Shown one piece after another: positions 8,718-17,341 of a stretch of 64,000 nucleotides of DNA. The notes under the pieces were generated by a model that was not told where the DNA came from, searched no databases, and worked only from the letters and a program-made list of their open reading frames with translations. Location: the NCBI GenBank assembly GCA_024645245.1, contig JAHEBN010000003.1, forward strand, positions 1-64,000, in the 5' to 3' direction. This stretch comes from Jiulongibacter sp. Lineage in GTDB: Bacteria; Bacteroidota; Bacteroidia; Cytophagales; Spirosomataceae. The position numbers and the translations under genes are program-made. The first letter of the stretch is position 1. Every line of letters begins with the position of its first letter.

Positions 8718-9158
8718 ATTTATCTGGTCAATAATTTGCTTGAATAATCCCTTTACAGGCCGGTTTAATCCAGAACCGAAAATGCCATCAATCGCATATT
8801 TTTCTGCTTTGATTGTGGAAATATCATCTTCTTATTCTATGTAATTTATTTTTAATTCATTTTGCAGAGCCCTTTTAAGGTTTGTTTCGAATTCTTGTGT
8901 GGCTTTACCAAAGTTAATAATCCAAATTATAACTTCATAACCAGCCTGATGTAACATGCGGGCTACTGCGAGAGCATCGCCGCCATTATTACCTTTACCT
9001 GCAAAAATATTTACCGGTGAAATGGGTTTTATTTCGTGTAGTAAACGATCAGTAAAAGCACGAGAAGCCCTTTCCATCAAATTTATTGGACTGATGGGTT
9101 CATGACTAATAGTATATTGATCTGCCTCTCTGGTTTGAGTTGTGTTTAGAATTTTCAT
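7695..9158 (-). pseudogene. nnr: nnr, NAD(P)HX epimerase/dehydratase with an in-frame stop
   Basis: The gene reads in one frame over 488 codons except for a TAA at 8832-8834, about 108 codons in. The first part is the epimerase (YjeF_N) N-terminus: MKILNTTQTREADQYTI and the AGKGNNGGDALAVARML nucleotide loop. After the stop the same frame continues with AIDGIFGSGLNRPVKG and YSIDVPSGL, standard epimerase motifs, and then the dehydratase domain. No frameshift is needed; a single substitution explains it. The epimerase half should therefore be non-functional unless the codon is read through or is a sequencing error. Nnr repairs hydrated NAD(P)H. Confidence 0.82.
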
Positions 9159-9219
9159 AGAAGTGTTTAATCTCTCAAATGATCAAATTCACGATTTATT
9201 CAGAATACTTTAAAATTGC

Positions 9220-9227
9220 TACTTTTG
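9220..9227 (+). promoter_or_regulatory. -7 promoter element for the VOC gene
   Basis: TACTTTTG matches the Bacteroidota -7 consensus TAnnTTTG. It places the transcript start near 9231, upstream of the ATG at 9267, and argues against starts before that point. Confidence 0.55.
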
Positions 9228-9266
9228 TGTGAAATTAAGCTTAATAATTTTAGAATAATAAAAGAA

Positions 9267-10310
9267 ATGGCAGAAGAGGTTTTGATTTCAGGAATTCAGC
9301 AAGTGGGTATTGGTGTAACTGATGCCGGAAGGTCCTTCGAATGGTACAATAGACACCTCGGTTTGGATGTTCCAGTTTTTGATGATATTGCTCGTGCAGA
9401 ATTAATGATAAAATACACCCTGGGTAATGTTCGTGAACGTCGGGCTATTTTGGCTATGAATATGGCCGGTGGAGGTGGGGCTGAAATCTGGGAATCAAAA
9501 AAACCCCTACCTATTGCACCTGAATCTGAGCCGGTAATCGGTGACATAGGCATTTTCTGTCTCAAATTTAAATCTGGAGATGTAGCAGCTTTTGCTAAAA
9601 AAAACAATCTGGAAACTTTCGTTTCCCCTGAAGGTAAAACGGGTTGTTGGATTCAGGATAATTTTAAAAATCAACTTCAGGTAGTTCCCGATAATTCCTG
9701 GTTTAAAACGAATAATGAAAAGCGTGGTGGTGTATTGGGGGTAATTATAGGTGTTACTGATATGGACAACGCTTTGGGGTTTTATAAGAATGTTCTTGGT
9801 ATCGGAGAAGTAGTTTACGACAAATCAGGTGAATTTTCTGATTTTAAAATGCTTTCCTCCGGCGAAGGTACTTTTAGAAGGGTCCTTCTTCGTAAAATTA
9901 ATGAAGGAGTAGGAGCTTTTAGTAAATTGTTTGGAAATATTGAAATTGAGCTCGTTCAGGCATTGGATAGAAAACCAACCGTGATTTTTGAAGGACGCTC
10001 ATGGGGTGATTTAGGCTTCATTCACTTATGTTTTGATACCTTAAATATGGAAGGTTTAAAAGCAAAATGTCAAAAAAATGGTTTTCCGTTTGAAGTAGAT
10101 AGCGGAAATACTTTTGACATGGGTGATGCCGGAGGTAGATTTAGTTATATAGAAGATCCGGATGGAACATTGATCGAGTTTGTAGAAACGCACAAAGTAC
10201 CTGTAATGAAAAAATTGGGGCTGTATATCAACCTGAAAAAAAGAGGGATGTATAAAACCCTACCAGACTGGATGATAAGTACCTTGGGCTGGGGTAGAGT
10301 TAAGCTTTAA
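9267..10310 (+). CDS. VOC (glyoxalase/dioxygenase-fold) family protein
   Basis: A 347-aa protein with two vicinal-oxygen-chelate modules: residues about 8-150 (GIGVTDAGRSFEWYNRHLGLDV) and 160-320 (IGVTDMDNALGFYKNVLGIG, then FSYIEDPDGTLIEFVETH). The second module carries a His in LGFIHLCFD and the Glu of LIEFVE, a pattern that fits a metal site. Such proteins isomerise, cleave or oxidise small molecules through a bound metal; the substrate here is unknown. The ATG at 9267 was chosen because a -7 promoter box lies at 9220 and the sequence MAEEVLISGIQQVGIGV begins a VOC strand. It is divergent from nnr. Confidence 0.8.
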   Translation: MAEEVLISGIQQVGIGVTDAGRSFEWYNRHLGLDVPVFDDIARAELMIKYTLGNVRERRAILAMNMAGGGGAEIWESKKPLPIAPESEPVIGDIGIFCLKFKSGDVAAFAKKNNLETFVSPEGKTGCWIQDNFKNQLQVVPDNSWFKTNNEKRGGVLGVIIGVTDMDNALGFYKNVLGIGEVVYDKSGEFSDFKMLSSGEGTFRRVLLRKINEGVGAFSKLFGNIEIELVQALDRKPTVIFEGRSWGDLGFIHLCFDTLNMEGLKAKCQKNGFPFEVDSGNTFDMGDAGGRFSYIEDPDGTLIEFVETHKVPVMKKLGLYINLKKRGMYKTLPDWMISTLGWGRVKL

Positions 10311-10359
10311 ATAAGCTGGTATTTTTAGAAAAAATTTAAGGAAATTTAAAAATAATGCT

Positions 10360-10367
10360 TACTTTTG
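10360..10367 (+). promoter_or_regulatory. -7 promoter element for rplS
   Basis: TACTTTTG matches TAnnTTTG. Transcription would start near 10371, leaving an 80-nt untranslated leader before rplS. A long leader could host autogenous ribosomal-protein control, but no clear fold is evident by eye. Confidence 0.55.
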
Positions 10368-10450
10368 CGGTCTGTTTTTAGGTACGCTGCAAAAACCTGA
10401 ACATGTAGCCTCTGTCTGAAATATTTTTAACGATTGAAAAATATATAAAA

Positions 10451-10804
10451 ATGAGCGAATTAATTAAGTTTGTAGAACAAGAATTGCAGGGAGAAAAGGT
10501 AGAAATGCCGGATTTTAAAGCAGGTGATACCGTCAATGTTCATGTACGAATCAAAGAAGGTAACAAAGAGCGTATTCAGGTTTATCAGGGAGCTGTAATC
10601 CAAAGGAAAAACAGTGGTGGAAACGGTGAAACTTTCACTGTCAGAAAAATTTCAAATGGTATTGGTGTTGAAAGAATTTTTCCTATATTGTCCCCAAGTA
10701 TTGAAAAAATTGAACTTATCCGTAAAGGAAAAGTAAGAAGAGCCAAGCTTTATTACCTGAGAGGAAAACAAGGTAGAGCGGCCAAAATCAAAGAATTGAA
10801 ATAA
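10451..10804 (+). CDS. rplS: 50S ribosomal protein L19
   Basis: L19 sits at the interface of the large and small ribosomal subunits. The 117-aa protein shows the family signatures [37 protein letters not shown] and [16 protein letters not shown], ending [16 protein letters not shown]. Length is normal. In many bacteria rplS follows trmD and rimM; here it stands alone between a VOC gene and dapF, with its own -7 element and terminator. Confidence 0.97.
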   Translation: MSELIKFVEQELQGEKVEMPDFKAGDTVNVHVRIKEGNKERIQVYQGAVIQRKNSGGNGETFTVRKISNGIGVERIFPILSPSIEKIELIRKGKVRRAKLYYLRGKQGRAAKIKELK

Positions 10805-10854
10805 GACATTTAAGAATATAAGTAATAGCTTTTTCATAATTTGTGTTGGAAAAT

Positions 10855-10882
10855 GCCGACTTTGTAAGTCGGCTTTTTTTTT
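10855..10882 (+). terminator. Rho-independent terminator after rplS
   Basis: GCCGACTT pairs with AAGTCGGC across a 3-nt loop, followed by nine T residues ending at 10882. It separates rplS from dapF. Confidence 0.9.
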
Positions 10883-10902
10883 GAAAAATTTATCCTTATC
10901 TC

Positions 10903-11673
10903 ATGATTGAATTTTATAAATATCAAGGTACCGGCAATGATTTCATCATGATTGATGACAGATCAGGGAATTTTAATCTTTCGGCTGATGAAAGGGAAAA
11001 ACTTTGTGACCGACGTTTCGGAATTGGGGCGGATGGCTTGATTTTACTTCAAAAAGATCCGGAATTTGATTTTAGAATGGTATATCACAATGCCGATGGC
11101 CAGGAAGGTAGTATGTGTGGTAATGGTGGAAGATGCACCGTAAAATTTGCACATGATTTGGGGGTTTTTGAGAAGGAAACCAGATTTATAGCGGTGGACG
11201 GACCTCATGATGCCTCAGTCAATGGTACAATTGTATCGCTTAAAATGATTGACGTACCGCGAATTTCTATAGAAGATGGATTAGACTTTGCAGATACCGG
11301 ATCGCCCCATGTTGTGGTTTTTAAAGAAAACATTCAGGAATGCGATGTATATCAGGAAGGAAGAGCTATCAGATATTCCGATTACTGGCTAAAAAGGGGT
11401 GGTGTTAATGTGAATTTTGTTCAATTAATTCTCAAAAACGAAATTTACGTACGTACCTATGAGCGGGGAGTTGAAGATGAAACTTTTTCTTGTGGAACAG
11501 GGGTTACTGCTTCGGCATTGGTATGTTCCAAAATTAAGGACTTAAAATCACCGGTTAAGATAAATACCAAAGGAGGGGAGTTGGAAGTTGCTTTTGAGGT
11601 TAATTCTACTGGAAAATTTCAGAATATTTATTTGATCGGACCAGCCTTGAAAGTATTTAAAGGGGTATTCTGA
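10903..11673 (+). CDS. dapF: Diaminopimelate epimerase
   Basis: Converts LL- to meso-diaminopimelate for lysine and peptidoglycan synthesis. The N-terminus FYKYQGTGNDFIMIDD and the two catalytic cysteine motifs, MCGNGGRC and SCGTGVTA, are intact, and both repeats of the epimerase fold are present in 256 aa. It lies 20 nt after the rplS terminator, so it needs its own promoter in that short gap or read-through. A gap of 259 nt without recognisable genes follows before rho. Confidence 0.96.
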   Translation: MIEFYKYQGTGNDFIMIDDRSGNFNLSADEREKLCDRRFGIGADGLILLQKDPEFDFRMVYHNADGQEGSMCGNGGRCTVKFAHDLGVFEKETRFIAVDGPHDASVNGTIVSLKMIDVPRISIEDGLDFADTGSPHVVVFKENIQECDVYQEGRAIRYSDYWLKRGGVNVNFVQLILKNEIYVRTYERGVEDETFSCGTGVTASALVCSKIKDLKSPVKINTKGGELEVAFEVNSTGKFQNIYLIGPALKVFKGVF

Positions 11674-11932
11674 AATATTTTTATTGGAAAAATGATTTTA
11701 TTCTTTGACAAAAGCTTTTTTAGTTTTAGTATTGCATCGTAATCTGCATCATACTACAGCAGTTATGGTCTAAACAGGCTCCTTAATCTTGAGAAAAACA
11801 AATGCCAGGCCGGTTTATCCTTTTATAAATCAAATTTTTTAGTAGTTGAAATTTTCCAAAAATAATACAGGAATCAGTTTTGTCTGATTTTAATCCTCAG
11901 AAATACTTGTGTTAAATCTTCATTAAGACTAT

Positions 11933-13666
11933 ATGTATCAACAAGACGACTTAAAAGTCAAACTTTTGTCCGAACTCAAGGCAATTTGTGCTGAATTAGG
12001 AATTGATCCAATCAAAGGACTTGCAAAAAAAGATCTGATTGATAAAATAATTGAAGTTCAGGCTTCAAAAGAGGCTGAGACTGCTTCACCCGACGATAAA
12101 TCCGGTGATCAGAATACCGAAGAAACTGGCCGAGATGGTAAAAGACCTCGTAAGAGAATTAACAGGGCCGCTTCAGATTTGCCCGTTTTAACTATAGCGT
12201 CAGAAAACCAGCCGGTAATAGAAGAAAACTCTATTGAAGCGGAACCAAAATCAGAAGAAAAAACTGAATCAAGACCTGAACAAAAAACTCATTCCAGAAA
12301 ACCTCAAAAAAATGAGGCTCCTGCAGAGATTGAGAATTCAAATAATGACGACGAATCTCCTCTAAGCCTAAATTTGGAAGATGATTTGGATTTGTCTGAT
12401 TTGGAAGAGGAAATTCCGGATATTACCGATGAAGATCTTGGCTTAGTGCCTGATGACGAGGAAGACAAACAGGATCCTGTAGAAACCAGAAAAAGAGAAG
12501 ACTACTCTCGTGGTATCAAACGCCAGTTTAATAACCTGATAAAAGAATTTGATGGCTTGATAGAGAATGAAGGCGTTTTGGAAATTATGTCGGAAGGTAG
12601 CTATGGATTTTTACGCTCCGCAGACTATAATTATCTGGCTTCACCGGATGATATTTATGTATCCCCATCACAAATCAAACTTTTTGGTTTAAAAACAGGA
12701 GATACGATTAAAGGATCCATACGACCGCCTAAAGAAGGAGAAAAGTACTTTGCACTTCTTAAAGTTTTATCTGTTAATGGCAAGACATCAGAAGAAATAA
12801 GAGATCGCGTGCCTTTTGAATACCTTACGCCTCTTTTTCCTGAAGAAAAAATTACACTCGCTACTCGTCCTGAAATAATGTCTACACGTGTGCTTGATCT
12901 TTTTGCTCCTATCGGAAAAGGTCAGAGAGGCATGATTGTGGCTCAGCCGAAAACAGGAAAAACTGTCTTATTAAAAGAAATTGCCAATGCAATTACCAGA
13001 AATCATCCGGAGATATATTTAATTATATTACTTATAGATGAAAGACCAGAAGAGGTTACCGACATGCAGCGAAGTGTTCGTGCTGAAGTGATTTCTTCAA
13101 CTTTTGATGAAACAGCCGACAGACACGTAAAGGTGTCGGGAATGGTACTCGAAAAAGCGAAAAGGTTGGTGGAGTCTGGTCATGATGTTGTCATTTTGTT
13201 AGATTCAATTACTCGTTTGGCTCGAGCTTATAACACCGTTATACCTTCATCGGGAAAGATACTTTCCGGAGGTGTTGATGCCAACGCACTTCATCGCCCT
13301 AAGCGTTTCTTTGGAGCGGCACGAAATGTAGAAAATGGCGGTTCACTTACAATTGTGGCAACAGCCTTGATTGATACAGGTTCCAAAATGGATGAAGTGA
13401 TTTTTGAAGAATTTAAGGGTACCGGAAATATGGAATTGCAACTTGACAGGCGTTTAGCTAATAAGCGGGTATTTCCATCGATAGATATTTTAACCTCAGG
13501 AACGAGAAGGGAGGATTTACTTCTTAGTAAAGAAGAAATTCAGAAAGTATGGCTATTACGAAAATATATGTCGGATATGAATCCAATGGAAACTATGGAA
13601 TTTTTACTCGACAAAATGAAAGGTACCAGAAATAATGAAGAATTTCTGATAACCATGAATCGTTAA
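11933..13666 (+). CDS. rho: Transcription termination factor Rho with long acidic insert
   Basis: Hexameric RNA helicase that ends transcription. Residues 1-45 form the Rho_N (SAP-like) helical domain. Residues about 45-195 are a low-complexity, charged, probably disordered stretch (many E, D, K, S, P). The cold-shock-like RNA-binding domain ([10 protein letters not shown]) follows, then the ATPase with Walker A in [22 protein letters not shown] and the Q/R loops ([34 protein letters not shown]). At 577 aa it is much longer than E. coli Rho (419 aa). Such inserts are known in Bacteroidota. Confidence 0.96.
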   Translation: MYQQDDLKVKLLSELKAICAELGIDPIKGLAKKDLIDKIIEVQASKEAETASPDDKSGDQNTEETGRDGKRPRKRINRAASDLPVLTIASENQPVIEENSIEAEPKSEEKTESRPEQKTHSRKPQKNEAPAEIENSNNDDESPLSLNLEDDLDLSDLEEEIPDITDEDLGLVPDDEEDKQDPVETRKREDYSRGIKRQFNNLIKEFDGLIENEGVLEIMSEGSYGFLRSADYNYLASPDDIYVSPSQIKLFGLKTGDTIKGSIRPPKEGEKYFALLKVLSVNGKTSEEIRDRVPFEYLTPLFPEEKITLATRPEIMSTRVLDLFAPIGKGQRGMIVAQPKTGKTVLLKEIANAITRNHPEIYLIILLIDERPEEVTDMQRSVRAEVISSTFDETADRHVKVSGMVLEKAKRLVESGHDVVILLDSITRLARAYNTVIPSSGKILSGGVDANALHRPKRFFGAARNVENGGSLTIVATALIDTGSKMDEVIFEEFKGTGNMELQLDRRLANKRVFPSIDILTSGTRREDLLLSKEEIQKVWLLRKYMSDMNPMETMEFLLDKMKGTRNNEEFLITMNR

Positions 13667-13813
13667 AGAAAATCTCTATTGAAAGGGGGTATTAGCGATT
13701 ATTTTATTTTTTTTTAATACAGAAGTATATAATATTCAGTCGATTGGCTTTATATTTAAGCTAATATTTTATATCGCATACTTTATTCTAAACCTAAAAC
13801 CTCCTTTCAAATC

Positions 13814-14347
13814 ATGAACAGATTTCTTGTTCCACTCCTGATTTTATTAGGGTCATTACTTTACAGTTGGTTTTGGAATTGTGTAAGGAAGCCCCACTGT
13901 TCTGCCCAAATGGCAGTTGAAACACCGGCCATCCTTGCCCCCATACCTGTCGAAAAACCAATGGCAGATACAGCTGCTGTGGAAATGACACCTGAAGAAG
14001 AATTATTATTCACTCCATTAGATGTGTATTTCGAAACCGGAAAATCTTCCATAATTCGAAATGCAGAATTGGAAAACTGGCTGGAAACCGCGAAGCAATA
14101 TCTTGCCGCACATCCTGACAAAAAGCTGAGTTTGGTAGGAAACACTGACAGTGATGGCTCGGAAGTTTCAAATCAATTATTGTCTGAAAACCGTTCCGAA
14201 AAAGTTAAATCGATAATTTCGGCAGAGGGTTTTTCTGCAGAGCAATTGCTTACTTCAGGTAAGGGTGAAACTGATCCTGTAGTCAGTAATGATACACCAG
14301 AGGGAAAAGCAAAAAATCGAAGGGTTTCAATCCGCTTAATGAAATAA
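13814..14347 (+). CDS. OmpA-domain protein with N-terminal membrane anchor
   Basis: An N-terminal hydrophobic helix (residues about 4-22, LVPLLILLGSLLYSWFW) is followed by a short linker rich in A, P and E and then an OmpA C-terminal domain: VYFETGKSSI, GNTDSDGSEVSNQLLSENRS and GKAKNRRVSIRL. The domain normally binds peptidoglycan through an Asp and an Arg, both present here (TDSDG, NRRV). It sits 27 nt before a second membrane-anchored gene, so the two are likely cotranscribed. Its function beyond cell-wall tethering is unknown. Confidence 0.8.
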   Translation: MNRFLVPLLILLGSLLYSWFWNCVRKPHCSAQMAVETPAILAPIPVEKPMADTAAVEMTPEEELLFTPLDVYFETGKSSIIRNAELENWLETAKQYLAAHPDKKLSLVGNTDSDGSEVSNQLLSENRSEKVKSIISAEGFSAEQLLTSGKGETDPVVSNDTPEGKAKNRRVSIRLMK

Positions 14348-14374
14348 TAATTTAAAATTTTAAAAAGAAATAAA

Positions 14375-14914
14375 ATGGAAAATTTAAAGTGTTTATTCTC
14401 TAATTTCCCTTGGGATATATTATTGTTTTGGTTACTACCTCTTTTGCTACTTTGGTGGTGGCTTTCTCGCCAAATTAGCAGATATAAATCTCATATCTCT
14501 GAACTTCAAGACAGAATAAACTTTCTGGAGGGCGAGTTAGATGCCTGTCGCAAAGCTAAGGTTTCAGGCAATGCAGGTGCAACTGCCGCAGTTTCTGCTG
14601 CCGCTGGCGTGACTGTTCCTGTAGCCGCAATGGCAACATCAGCTCCAAAGAAAACAAATAAGAAGGATGACTTAAAAGTAGTGGAGGGAATTGGGCCTAA
14701 AATTGAAGAATTATGCAATAAGGCTGGTATTTATACTTTCGCTGAATTGGCAGATACATCTGCAGAAACCTTAAGAGGTATTCTGGATGCCGCTGGAAAC
14801 AGATTCCAAATGCATGACCCAACCACCTGGCCTGCACAATCGGCCCTAGCCAGAGATGGTAAATGGGATGAATTAAAAGCCTGGCAAGATGAGTTAAATA
14901 AAGGAAAGGCATAA
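14375..14914 (+). CDS. Membrane protein with C-terminal helix-hairpin-helix domain
   Basis: A 179-aa protein. Residues about 12-30 form one membrane helix (DILLFWLLPLLLLWWWLS), followed by a short coiled coil (ISELQDRINFLEGELDACRK), an Ala/Val-rich linker, and a helix-hairpin-helix domain from residue 95 (DDLKVVEGIGPKIEELCNKAG, FAELADTSAETLRGILDAAG). This HhH type is found in many proteins labelled as flap-endonuclease-like, usually without nuclease residues, and none are visible here. A membrane-tethered DNA-binding role is inference. It follows the OmpA-like gene. Confidence 0.75.
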   Translation: MENLKCLFSNFPWDILLFWLLPLLLLWWWLSRQISRYKSHISELQDRINFLEGELDACRKAKVSGNAGATAAVSAAAGVTVPVAAMATSAPKKTNKKDDLKVVEGIGPKIEELCNKAGIYTFAELADTSAETLRGILDAAGNRFQMHDPTTWPAQSALARDGKWDELKAWQDELNKGKA

Positions 14915-14932
14915 GCCTATTGGTTTAATATT

Positions 14933-14966
14933 AAAAAAGGGGCGATCTTTATCCGCCCCTTTTTTA
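14933..14966 (+). terminator. Terminator after the OmpA/HhH pair
   Basis: GGGGCG (14939-14944) pairs with CGCCCC (14954-14959), preceded by an A-run and followed by seven T residues. Confidence 0.85.
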
Positions 14967-14989
14967 TTGACTTTATAAGTAAGATAATT

Positions 14990-15511
14990 ATGATGGACCT
15001 TAGATTTAAGAGTAAGTTAAAGAAGATAAAGACATTTGTTTTTGATGTGGATGGAGTATTTACTGATGCCCGCCTGATAGTAACAGATACCGATATACAA
15101 CGTGTGTTTAATGTTCGGGATGGCTATGCTGTTCAAATATGCTCACGTCTTGGATTTAATCTGGCTGTAATATCCGGAGGAAAACAAGAAAGTGTAGCCA
15201 AAAGGCTCAAAGGACTTGGAATTCAGCATGTTTTTTTATCTGTCCCCTCGGCAGATAAATTGAAGGTATTTGATGATTACATCCTAAAAAATAACCTGAA
15301 GGAGGAGGAAATACTTTTTCTAGGTGATGACCTGCCCGACTACGAAATTATGAAAAACCGGAAAGTTTTATCTTGCTGCCCGGCCGATGGAGTTCCGGAA
15401 ATTAAAAAAATTGCAAATTATATTTCTAAAAAGAGCGGTGGTGATGAGGTTGTAAGAGATGTAATCGAAATGGTATTGAAATCACAGGATAAGTGGATGA
15501 CAATATTTTAA
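14990..15511 (+). CDS. kdsC: 3-deoxy-D-manno-octulosonate 8-phosphate phosphatase (HAD family)
   Basis: Dephosphorylates KDO-8-phosphate on the way to CMP-KDO for lipopolysaccharide. The compact, capless HAD protein of 173 aa has motif I FDVDGVFTD (Asp19, Asp21), motif II AVISGG, a Lys in SADKLKVF and motif IV LGDDLPDYE. The NVRDGYAVQ segment after motif I is typical of KdsC. The first of two tandem ATGs is used. No kdsA, kdsB or kdsD is adjacent. It converges on the LytTR-like gene with a hairpin between them. Confidence 0.9.
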   Translation: MMDLRFKSKLKKIKTFVFDVDGVFTDARLIVTDTDIQRVFNVRDGYAVQICSRLGFNLAVISGGKQESVAKRLKGLGIQHVFLSVPSADKLKVFDDYILKNNLKEEEILFLGDDLPDYEIMKNRKVLSCCPADGVPEIKKIANYISKKSGGDEVVRDVIEMVLKSQDKWMTIF

Positions 15512-15540
15512 AAAAGCAGCGACCTAAGTCGCCGTTTTTA
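15511..15540. terminator. Short bidirectional hairpin between convergent genes
   Basis: GCGAC (15519-15523) pairs with GTCGC (15528-15532), flanked by an A-run and a T-run, so it can act for kdsC and for the opposing gene. The stem is short. Confidence 0.55.
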
Positions 15541-16452
15541 TAAATCTTTAAAGAATGAAGTTTTTACAATCTTTTCCTCATCAAGTTTTGAAATCTTTAT
15601 CTTAAATCCTGAGGCGTCGCTACTAACTTTCAAAAGAGCATTAATATTGACATAAAAATCGGAGCTTGTTTTTTTAAATTGAGAATGCCTGCTAATTTCC
15701 TTAATTACGTCTGATTTTGGAATATCGAGTTCTTTTTTAACCGTGCCGAAAATATTTTGAAAATTAAATTCTGAGCGGTATTTGCCAATTTGCACATTGA
15801 TAAGCTGATTGGGTACTATACTTATTTTATCGTTCGAGCCTGTAAAAACCATTACAGGGTATAAACCTTGAGTTTGACCTTTTAAAGGCATATTTTTGAT
15901 GAATTCATTAAATTCCAATGATTTCATAAGGTTAGTTTTGTGAAGAAAATACTCTTTGAGAAAAGTATAAATCACTCCAAGAAATGATCCAATACCGGTC
16001 AAAATTAAGAGTTCTGCGGGTAAATTAAATCTTGCTATTCCGGTTTGATTTCCCATTATCATTACTACCAGACCTGTAAAAAATAATCGCATTACAATAA
16101 TGGAAATTTCCTGAATAACCTTCCATTTTGATTTATCGAAATAGCCGGAAAATAGTTTTGGTAAAATAAATTCGGTAATTAACATTCCAGAAAGTGCACC
16201 TATTCCTAAAAGTATTATTAGCAGATTCTTATTACTACTACCATATAAAGCGATTTCAAAGGGCTGTAAAAAAAAAGCAATTAACGTTATTGTTATTGCA
16301 ACCAAAACAGAATTTAATAATCCATTAATGGATAAATAACTTGAACTGATCTGTTTGTTGCATTTAGCTCTAAAGGCAGAAATTAATCTGTTTAACACCG
16401 TTAAAAGGTGTTGAATTAATGTGATTGGGAAACTAATAATGGCTTTTATCAT
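15538..16452 (-). CDS. Four-helix membrane protein with a LytTR-like C-terminal domain
   Basis: A 304-aa protein. After a basic N-terminus come four probable membrane helices (residues about 45-65, 75-95, 118-138, 147-167). The last 105 residues resemble a LytTR DNA-binding domain: a VMVFTGSNDKISIVPNQLINVQIG strand region, a middle VKKELDIP helix and a DFYVNINALLKVS stretch matching the FVRIHRSFIVN region of LytTR proteins. The usual His/Arg pair is altered (SRHSQFKKTSSDF), so DNA binding is uncertain. Membrane-bound LytTR proteins without a histidine kinase partner are common in Bacteroidota. Its target is unknown. Confidence 0.6.
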   Translation of the reverse strand: MIKAIISFPITLIQHLLTVLNRLISAFRAKCNKQISSSYLSINGLLNSVLVAITITLIAFFLQPFEIALYGSSNKNLLIILLGIGALSGMLITEFILPKLFSGYFDKSKWKVIQEISIIVMRLFFTGLVVMIMGNQTGIARFNLPAELLILTGIGSFLGVIYTFLKEYFLHKTNLMKSLEFNEFIKNMPLKGQTQGLYPVMVFTGSNDKISIVPNQLINVQIGKYRSEFNFQNIFGTVKKELDIPKSDVIKEISRHSQFKKTSSDFYVNINALLKVSSDASGFKIKISKLDEEKIVKTSFFKDL

Positions 16453-16614
16453 TTAATTAATTTGATATTTAATTTAAATTCTTCAAAAACTGTACCAATA
16501 GCGACGTAAAAATTTATATAGAATTGAATTCTAAAGCCAATATTTATAAGAATTATATGTTATTTAGCAGGAAGTTTATTTTTTAAATCAATAATTCTAA
16601 AGAATACAGCACGG

Positions 16615-17283
16615 ATGAAACTAAAACAGCTAATTATTTTTTCTCTTTTTTTAAATTTTCTAACTGTTAAAATACGAGCACAGGTAGTACTTAATACTTC
16701 AATAGATTCACTTAGCTATGCTATAGGTGTTAATATTGGTGAAAATCTCAGAAATCAAAAACTAAGCCCCAATACACAAATTCTTGCATCAGCTATTGAT
16801 GAAGTATTGAAAAATAATGCTCTTTTAATGAACTCTCAGGAATGTGGAGCCTATATTCAATCATATTTTCAGAAGTCGATGCAGAAGGTGGGTGATGAAA
16901 ATGCTAAAAATAGTGCGGCATTCCTAGAAGCTAATAAAACAAAAGCCGGAGTGCAATCATTGGCCAGCGGTCTTCAATATTTGGTACTTGCAACAGGAGA
17001 AGGGGCAAAACCTATGTCTTCCGACAAAGTTAAAGTACATTATCATGGGACTTTGATCGACGGTACAGTTTTTGATAGTTCTGTTGATAGAGGTACCCCC
17101 GCTACATTTGGAGTTACTCAAGTGATCAAAGGTTGGGTAGAGGCATTACAATTAATGTCTGTAGGCTCAAAATGGAGGTTGTTTATTCCAGCTGATTTGG
17201 CATATGGCCCACAAGGACCGCCATCAATAGGTCCTAATCAGGCTTTGATTTTTGATGTTGAATTACTTGAAATTGTTAAATAG
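16615..17283 (+). CDS. Exported FKBP-type peptidyl-prolyl isomerase
   Basis: A 222-aa FkpA/Mip-like protein that accelerates proline isomerisation of envelope proteins. It has a signal peptide ([18 protein letters not shown]), an N-terminal helical dimerisation domain ([17 protein letters not shown] to [11 protein letters not shown]) and a C-terminal FKBP domain with [30 protein letters not shown] and FIPADLAYG. The key aromatic and Asp residues are present. It precedes the Prc protease gene by 58 nt on the same strand, so the two probably form an envelope-quality operon. Confidence 0.92.
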   Translation: MKLKQLIIFSLFLNFLTVKIRAQVVLNTSIDSLSYAIGVNIGENLRNQKLSPNTQILASAIDEVLKNNALLMNSQECGAYIQSYFQKSMQKVGDENAKNSAAFLEANKTKAGVQSLASGLQYLVLATGEGAKPMSSDKVKVHYHGTLIDGTVFDSSVDRGTPATFGVTQVIKGWVEALQLMSVGSKWRLFIPADLAYGPQGPPSIGPNQALIFDVELLEIVK

Positions 17284-17341
17284 TGTTAATGCCGGATATT
17301 TGAGTAAGAATATTCGTTTTTATTAAAAATAAAGTAGAATT

